DNA of 37,839 nucleotides, from assembly GCA_017453505.1 (NCBI GenBank), contig JAFTEU010000101.1, positions 1 to 37,839 on the forward strand. The letters run 5' to 3'. The first letter of the stretch is position 1, and each line of letters starts with the position of its first letter. Position numbers and translations under genes: made by a program. The DNA is from Muribaculaceae bacterium. Lineage in GTDB: Bacteria > Bacteroidota > Bacteroidia > Bacteroidales > Muribaculaceae. Shown here piece by piece: positions 33,591-37,839 of this stretch. The notes beneath the pieces were generated by a model. That model saw only the letters and a program-made list of their open reading frames with translations, ran no database searches and was not told where the DNA came from.

Positions 33591-34442
33591 ATGAAAAAGA
33601 TTCTTTTATTGATAGCAGCAGTCGGGCTGCTCACGGGATTCATCTCATGCAGCGACGACGAGCCCAAGCGCGGCGACAGTGTGTTCACCGTCAACACCGC
33701 GATGATCAACCACATCGTCAACACCACGAGCGGCAGCGTCATCGGCATCAGCGACACGCACAACCGCCTCACGCTCGACACGCTCAAGCACACAGCAGTG
33801 CTCGAGCTCAACTACAATGACGGCAACGGCACCAGGAGCATCAGCCTGCAGGACATCAAGGCCACGGCCAAGCGGCTGGGCTTCTATGAGCTCACGGCCA
33901 GCGGCAACGGCCAGGTCAGGGACTTCAAGGGCTATGTGGACTTCAATGAGGGTTCACTGCGCTACCGCTACACCACGACCGACGGCATCCGCGTCATCTC
34001 GACCACGCCCGAGGTCTTCTTCCTCAAGACCAAGAACGTGATCACCTATGACGACACGACCAAGGCCACCACAATGGACGACGTGATGTACCAGTTCGAG
34101 GTCAGCCCGGTCACGGCAAGGGCCGTCATCAAGGTCATGGGCATCGTCCATGCCAAGGAGATGAAATACTTCACCAACATCACCGCCACGAGCGTTCCCG
34201 TGACGGTCACCGCCGACGGCTATTCCTTCCAGGGCCAGGACATTGCCACCACAGCCATGTTCCGCAACTGGACCGACAGCGTGGGCGTGCCGTCGATCAA
34301 GACAACAGACAAATACCCGTTCAAGACCTTCAACGCCAAGGTTGACCTGGCCAACGACACATTGGTGATCAACTACATGATCGGCAGCAGTGCCACCGTC
34401 GTGGCAAGCGGACGCACCTATCCCGACTACACCGCCTATTAA
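33591..34442 (+). CDS. Lipoprotein, shared-domain family member 3
   Basis: This 283-residue lipoprotein has the lipobox FISC followed by SDDEPKRGD. The start MKKILLLIAAVGLL is chosen for the signal peptide; the frame extends upstream to 33528, over the promoter. Residues about 40-155 and about 155-283 look like two related halves; the second (YQFEVSPVTARAVIKVMG) fits the shared domain. Highly Thr-rich. It is followed by lipoprotein 4 after only 25 bases, so the two form an operon. Function unknown. Confidence 0.75.
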   Translation: MKKILLLIAAVGLLTGFISCSDDEPKRGDSVFTVNTAMINHIVNTTSGSVIGISDTHNRLTLDTLKHTAVLELNYNDGNGTRSISLQDIKATAKRLGFYELTASGNGQVRDFKGYVDFNEGSLRYRYTTTDGIRVISTTPEVFFLKTKNVITYDDTTKATTMDDVMYQFEVSPVTARAVIKVMGIVHAKEMKYFTNITATSVPVTVTADGYSFQGQDIATTAMFRNWTDSVGVPSIKTTDKYPFKTFNAKVDLANDTLVINYMIGSSATVVASGRTYPDYTAY

Positions 34443-34467
34443 TCAACCGTTTTATTCACTATCTGAT

Positions 34468-35262
34468 ATGAAAAAATCTTTCATCTATCTTTTTGCATTG
34501 CTGGCAGTCGTCATGTTCACCTCCTGTGGTAATGATGACGAGCCAGTCAACAAGCAGACGTTCACCTCGACCATCAACACGCGTGCCATTGAGGATGACG
34601 CAGTCGTCTTCTCGCAGGGTTCGGCCAGTGTCGAGGCCAACTTCACCAACATGACCATTCAATTCACCAGCGACTTCAAGGATGCCAATGGCCGCTCCCA
34701 CTCCATCACCACTCCCGAGATGCCGATGACCTCGACAGTCGGCACGATATACAGCTTCGGCAGCGCTGCATCGACAATCGGTTCGGGTGCCGACAACCTG
34801 CGCGGTAATATCGACCTGGCAACGGGCATGATGTGGTACACCTTCACGCTCGACGGCAGCACGACGGTGGTCAGCACGACCCATCTGCTGTATGCCTACA
34901 CGACGACAACGCTCACCAACCCCAGCAACGGCAATACCGGCGAAAACAACTCGTCGGCCTACCTGTTCGCGCTGAGTGCCACGGGCGAGTCCTGCATCAT
35001 GCAGATCAGCAACTTCATGTCCTCACTGGGCAGCGGCGTCATCGATGCCGCCGAGCTGCAGTATAACGGCCTCAACGTGTTGCACACCCCGACGGGCTAC
35101 GTCATCACTGCCGATGAAGTGGAGTCGTCCTACAAGGGCTTCTATACCCTCACCGACGTACACTTTGAGCTCGATGACCAATGCCGCGTCATCGAGGGTG
35201 CCTACAAGTGCAATGGTCTGGATTTCAAGGTCAACGGTGACCTCTTCCCCAAGGCCAACTAA
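34468..35262 (+). CDS. Lipoprotein, shared-domain family member 4
   Basis: This 264-residue lipoprotein has the lipobox FTSC followed by GNDDEPVNK. The start MKKSFIYLFALLAVV is chosen for the signal peptide. Two halves are visible, split by an Asn/Gly/Ser linker near residue 155; the second (YLFALSATGESCIMQISNFM) fits the shared domain. It is co-transcribed with lipoprotein 3 and ends 27 bases before a terminator. It is probably surface-exposed. I do not recognise a named family. Confidence 0.75.
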   Translation: MKKSFIYLFALLAVVMFTSCGNDDEPVNKQTFTSTINTRAIEDDAVVFSQGSASVEANFTNMTIQFTSDFKDANGRSHSITTPEMPMTSTVGTIYSFGSAASTIGSGADNLRGNIDLATGMMWYTFTLDGSTTVVSTTHLLYAYTTTTLTNPSNGNTGENNSSAYLFALSATGESCIMQISNFMSSLGSGVIDAAELQYNGLNVLHTPTGYVITADEVESSYKGFYTLTDVHFELDDQCRVIEGAYKCNGLDFKVNGDLFPKAN

Positions 35263-35289
35263 CGGCAGAAGAGAGAACAGACATCATCG

Positions 35290-35326
35290 CGTGACAACAG
35301 GCGGCTCCCGTTGTCACGTTTTTTTT
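35290..35326 (+). terminator. Intrinsic terminator after lipoprotein 4
   Basis: A 9-bp stem CGTGACAAC / GTTGTCACG (loop of 11) is followed by eight Ts. Confidence 0.85.
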
Positions 35327-35396
35327 CACGAGAGTCGTGGAAACTCAGCAAGACGGACCTCAGGGCCGTAACTATTAATCATCTGCCGAAAAACCT

Positions 35397-35562
35397 CACG
35401 CAAAGTCGCGAAGACGCTAAGTGTCTGATTATAATTGACTTCTGATAACTAACTTGTTGACGATAATTGGCGACAAGTATGAATAGATGCTTCGATTAGT
35501 CTATGATTAATCATTGTATTAAATTGATAATTAACAACTTAGCGTCTTTGCGACTTTGCGTG
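35397..35562. repeat. CACGCAAAG-family element, long form (166 bp)
   Basis: The ends CACGCAAAGTCGCGAAGACG and GCGTCTTTGCGACTTTGCGTG-type sequence are inverted. The interior is AT-rich without an ORF. The outer parts and the flank GGGGCATTATTCG match the shorter copy at 28496-28577. It fills most of the 35263-35682 gap. The rest of the gap holds the terminator above and a weak TAACTTTA -7-like site at 35656-35663. Confidence 0.75.
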
Positions 35563-35682
35563 GGGCATTATTCGGTGAATGGTTGCTCATGGCCTTGAAA
35601 TACTAAAAAAAGCATAAAAAAGAGCGGTTTTATAGCAAGTTGGCAGATTTTTTGCTAACTTTACGGCTCAAAATGTATTTTT

Positions 35683-36243
35683 ATGGCAGCACGAGAGAAA
35701 TATGACGAGTCACAAGTCGTTGAGCAGTTGCACAATCAAGCGACCTGCAAGGCGGCATTCGGTAAGGTGATCGAGCACTACAGCTCGCAGCTTTACTGGC
35801 AGATACGTCGCATGGTCATTGACCATGACGATGCCAACGACGTGCTGCAGAACACCTTCCTGAAAGCATGGACCAACATCGACAACTTCCGTGGCGATGC
35901 CAAGCTGTCGACGTGGCTCTACAAGATCGCCATCAACGAGTCGATCACGTTTGTCAACAAGAAGAAGGTGATGAACCAGCTCTCGATCGACGATGACGAG
36001 AGCTTCCTGGTCAACCAGCTGGAAAGCGACGAGTGGTTTGACGGCGACGAGGCCCAGTTGCAACTGCAGAAGGCCATCGCCACCCTGCCCGAGAAGCAGC
36101 GCCTGGTGTTCAACCTGCGCTACTATGACGAGATGAAATATGACGAGATGAGCGAGATTCTCGGCACCAGTGAGGGTGCCCTGAAAGCCTCTTATCACCA
36201 TGCGGTGAAGAAGATAGAACAATTTTTGGGCGAAAGGGAATAA
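35683..36243 (+). CDS. ECF-type RNA polymerase sigma factor
   Basis: This 186-residue sigma-70 family (ECF) factor directs RNA polymerase to a specific promoter set. Region 2 (DHDDANDVLQNTFLKAWTNI, then GDAKLSTWLYKIAINE) and region 4 (LPEKQRLVFNLRYYDEMKYD, then GTSEGALKASYHHAVKK) are both complete. Sigma factors of this group usually sit next to their anti-sigma factor; the following one-TM protein is the candidate. The Spy-like third gene suggests an envelope-stress role. It may be autoregulated, but the upstream region shows only a weak -7-like site. Confidence 0.9.
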   Translation: MAAREKYDESQVVEQLHNQATCKAAFGKVIEHYSSQLYWQIRRMVIDHDDANDVLQNTFLKAWTNIDNFRGDAKLSTWLYKIAINESITFVNKKKVMNQLSIDDDESFLVNQLESDEWFDGDEAQLQLQKAIATLPEKQRLVFNLRYYDEMKYDEMSEILGTSEGALKASYHHAVKKIEQFLGERE

Positions 36244-36296
36244 TTTTTGATGACACCGATTAAACTTTTTTGACATTCAATAGTCAAATAGGCGTT

Positions 36297-36698
36297 ATGA
36301 AACGAGAAGACTCCACAATATTGAACAAATACGGTAAGGATTCAGGCTTTAAAGTGCCTGAGAATTACTTTGAAGATTTCAACAGCCGGATGCTCGACAT
36401 GCTGCCCGAGGTTGAGATTACCCCCGTTGACACCAAGCCGTCGATGTGGCAGCGCGTCAAGCCTTTCGCCTACATGGCCGCGATGTTTGCAGGTGTGTGG
36501 TGCATGATGTCGGTGTTCAGCCACTTCACCGATGCCAACAACCTGAACGGTGTCCGTGCCGTGGCCGAGAAGCTGCACGATGACAATGGCAACATCGACG
36601 ACTTCATGATGAGTGGGTCGGTGAGTGACTATGACATCATCAGCTACGAGGACTCGGTGGCCATGAGCAATGAGGAGGGTAGCTTTGATGAAGAATAA
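36297..36698 (+). CDS. One-TM membrane protein, candidate anti-sigma factor
   Basis: This 133-residue protein has an N-terminal soluble segment of about 55 residues (FKVPENYFEDFNSRML), one hydrophobic helix (about 58-80, FAYMAAMFAGVWCMMSVF) and an acidic C-terminal segment that would be periplasmic. A standard anti-sigma motif (such as HxxxCxxC) is absent. The start at 36297 (ATG) is preferred over an upstream TTG. Its position between the sigma factor and the Spy-like gene and its topology suggest that it regulates the sigma factor; this is inference. Confidence 0.65.
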   Translation: MKREDSTILNKYGKDSGFKVPENYFEDFNSRMLDMLPEVEITPVDTKPSMWQRVKPFAYMAAMFAGVWCMMSVFSHFTDANNLNGVRAVAEKLHDDNGNIDDFMMSGSVSDYDIISYEDSVAMSNEEGSFDEE

Positions 36699-36706
36699 TT
36701 AATGTG

Positions 36707-36712
36707 AGGAGG
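36707..36712 (+). promoter_or_regulatory. Strong Shine-Dalgarno site before the Spy-like gene
   Basis: AGGAGG lies 8 bases before the ATG at 36721. This is notable because Bacteroidales genes, including those in this window, mostly lack one. It also favours the ATG over the GTG directly before it. Confidence 0.6.
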
Positions 36713-36720
36713 ACCAAGTG

Positions 36721-37164
36721 ATGAAAAGAATAGTTTCCATACTGATTCTGACACTGACCATCGCGACGACAGCCCTGGCCCAAGGCAGCGGCGGCAGCCG
36801 CACGAGATTTGCCACGGACATGTACCAGGCCAAGCATGAGATGATCATCGAGGAACTGGGCCTGACCCAGACCCAACAACGCCAGTTCATGCCGCTCTAC
36901 GAGCAGATGGAACGCGAGATCTATCAGGTGAACCGCAACGCACGAGCGCTGGCAAACGAGGTCGAGAAGAAGAAAAACCCCACTGACAAGGACTATGAGG
37001 CCGCCGCATCGGCCCTGTCACGCACCCGCATTCAGGAGGGTGAAATCGAAGCCAAGTACTTTGAGAAATTCTCCAAGATCCTGTCCAAGAAGCAACTCTT
37101 CCAGCTCAAGCAGGCCGAGATGAAGTTCACACGAGAGATGCTCTCCAAGAAAAAGAAGAAATGA
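36721..37164 (+). CDS. Spy/CpxP-like periplasmic protein
   Basis: This 147-residue secreted protein has a signal peptide (residues 1-20, cleavage after ALA). The rest is helical and charged: ELGLTQTQQRQFMPLYEQME resembles the LTxxQxxxxxxL motif of the Spy/CpxP family, which bind misfolded periplasmic proteins or damp envelope-stress signalling. It ends in a Lys-rich tail (LSKKKKK). Together with the sigma factor and membrane protein it forms a three-gene operon, 22 bp after the second gene. Confidence 0.75.
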   Translation: MKRIVSILILTLTIATTALAQGSGGSRTRFATDMYQAKHEMIIEELGLTQTQQRQFMPLYEQMEREIYQVNRNARALANEVEKKKNPTDKDYEAAASALSRTRIQEGEIEAKYFEKFSKILSKKQLFQLKQAEMKFTREMLSKKKKK

Positions 37165-37198
37165 CATATCACTTCCTTCAGGGAAGACAAAATATACC

Positions 37199-37238
37199 GT
37201 TCCGCGATATCCCCACCATGGTTCGCGGAACTTTTTTT
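37199..37238 (+). terminator. Intrinsic terminator after the sigma-factor operon
   Basis: A 9-bp stem GTTCCGCGA / TCGCGGAAC (loop of 15) is followed by seven Ts. Confidence 0.85.
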
Positions 37239-37249
37239 CGGTCAATACA

Positions 37250-37280
37250 TTTGCATCCACCAGAAATATGATTATCTTTG
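37250..37280 (+). promoter_or_regulatory. Promoter of the 37290 gene
   Basis: TTTG (37250-37253), 19-base spacer, TATCTTTG (37273-37280): the same spacing as the nuo promoter. The -7 element ends 9 bases before the ATG at 37290, so the leader would be only a few bases. Confidence 0.75.
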
Positions 37281-37289
37281 CCACTGACA

Positions 37290-37643
37290 ATGAAACGCTT
37301 GGACAAGGCATACTGGTCGGCATGGGTGCTGCTGTCGGTGTTTATACCGATGGTGCTGCTCTCGTCGCTGCATGTCCATCCCGAATTACTTGTTGACGGT
37401 CAACCCTGCCACGAGTGTATCGACCACACCGTCCACAACGGCCACATCGCCGCCATCAAGGCATCGGTAGATTGCCCGTTGTGTGCCTTCCAGAGCAACG
37501 CCTATCAGCCCGAGGACGAAGTCCAGATCCACTACAGCCAACCCTGCTGCCGCGTGAAGACGTATCGGGCCGTGCCCTTGACCGTCGCTGGTTTCCAGAG
37601 CATGAAGCAGAGCCGTGCCCCACCCTTTACATTCTGTGCTTAA
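37290..37643 (+). CDS. Small Cys/His-rich membrane-anchored protein
   Basis: This 117-residue protein has one N-terminal membrane helix (about 8-27) and no signal cleavage site. The rest is likely periplasmic and rich in potential metal ligands: LHVHPE, CHECIDHTVHNGH, DCPLCAF and PCC. Similar small proteins, ending in RAPPF, are found in Bacteroidales next to metal- or heme-related TonB receptors, as far as I recall, and the family recalls DUF2946. Metal binding is inferred from the residues. An upstream TTG start is rejected in favour of the ATG. No downstream gene is visible before the window edge. Confidence 0.6.
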   Translation: MKRLDKAYWSAWVLLSVFIPMVLLSSLHVHPELLVDGQPCHECIDHTVHNGHIAAIKASVDCPLCAFQSNAYQPEDEVQIHYSQPCCRVKTYRAVPLTVAGFQSMKQSRAPPFTFCA

Positions 37644-37698
37644 ATCACCTTTTTCCTCTATCCACACCTGTTTTTTACACTATTATTCATCTTTTTAA

Positions 37699-37839
37699 GG
37701 GGCTTCTATAAATTAGCTTGACATTGATTTTGATTTATTTTTGAGCAGATTTTGACTTAACTTCGCAGGAGCATAGCGAGCTATGGTCCAAGAAGATAAG
37801 GCAAAAGGTGCCAAAAAGAAACAAAATCTGGTCAACTAA
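37699..37839. mobile_element. Second copy of the MITE-like element, cut by the window edge
   Basis: It begins with GGGGCTTCTATAAATTA and continues as the reverse complement of 5946-6086 with one mismatch in 141 bases by my reading. Its other terminal repeat should lie about 35 bases outside the window. Confidence 0.8.

Noticed and set aside
29584-35262. Polysaccharide utilisation locus
   Set aside because: The receptor lacks the SusC N-terminal domain, no SusD-like or glycoside hydrolase gene is present, and the lipoproteins do not resemble SusE/F.

Overview
This window looks like chromosomal DNA of a Bacteroidales bacterium. The signs are TAnnTTTG-type -7 promoter elements, a fused nuoCD, a nuo locus without nuoEFG, lipoproteins with an acidic patch after the lipobox Cys, and dockerin-tailed LRR surface proteins. 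The dockerin style (IDDVTxLIDxLL) suggests Muribaculaceae or a Prevotella-like relative, but that placement is an impression, not a measurement.

Left arm (1-9300, minus strand). A secreted Zn amidase (about 1043-2950) with an N-terminal propeller-like half is followed by a small secreted gene (399-953) that resembles only that half. Next come two large paralogous secreted LRR proteins with C-terminal dockerins (3172-5724 and 6130-8772). Short simple-sequence arrays abut two of the stop codons. The gaps hold dispersed inverted-repeat elements, including a 176-bp MITE-like element with 18-bp terminal repeats. A phage-like overlapping gene pair (9297-10665, plus strand) separates this arm from the energy operon.

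Centre (10665-28118, minus strand). One uninterrupted run of 18 genes reads nuoA-nuoB-nuoCD-nuoH, then the complete F-type ATP synthase set atpD-C-B-E-F-H-A-G, then nuoI-J-K-L-M-N. A complete atp operon therefore sits between nuoH and nuoI. A canonical Bacteroidales promoter (TTTG-N19-TATATTTG) lies upstream of nuoA and an intrinsic terminator lies beyond nuoN. I see no clear promoter or terminator at either nuo/atp junction. The layout suggests that the complex-I-like proton pump and the ATP synthase that uses its gradient are expressed together.

Right arm (28118-37839). After a repeat-rich 0.7-kb gap come a metallo-beta-lactamase-fold hydrolase (minus strand) and a TonB-dependent receptor whose -7 element almost touches its start codon. 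Four probably surface-exposed lipoproteins follow and appear to share one domain; they are separated partly by terminator-promoter units. An ECF sigma factor, a one-TM protein and a Spy/CpxP-like protein form a likely envelope-stress operon. A small Cys/His-rich membrane protein comes last. The window ends inside a second, near-identical copy of the MITE-like element.

No tRNA, rRNA, CRISPR array, integrase or transposase gene was recognised. All family assignments come from reading motifs by eye; no database search was run.
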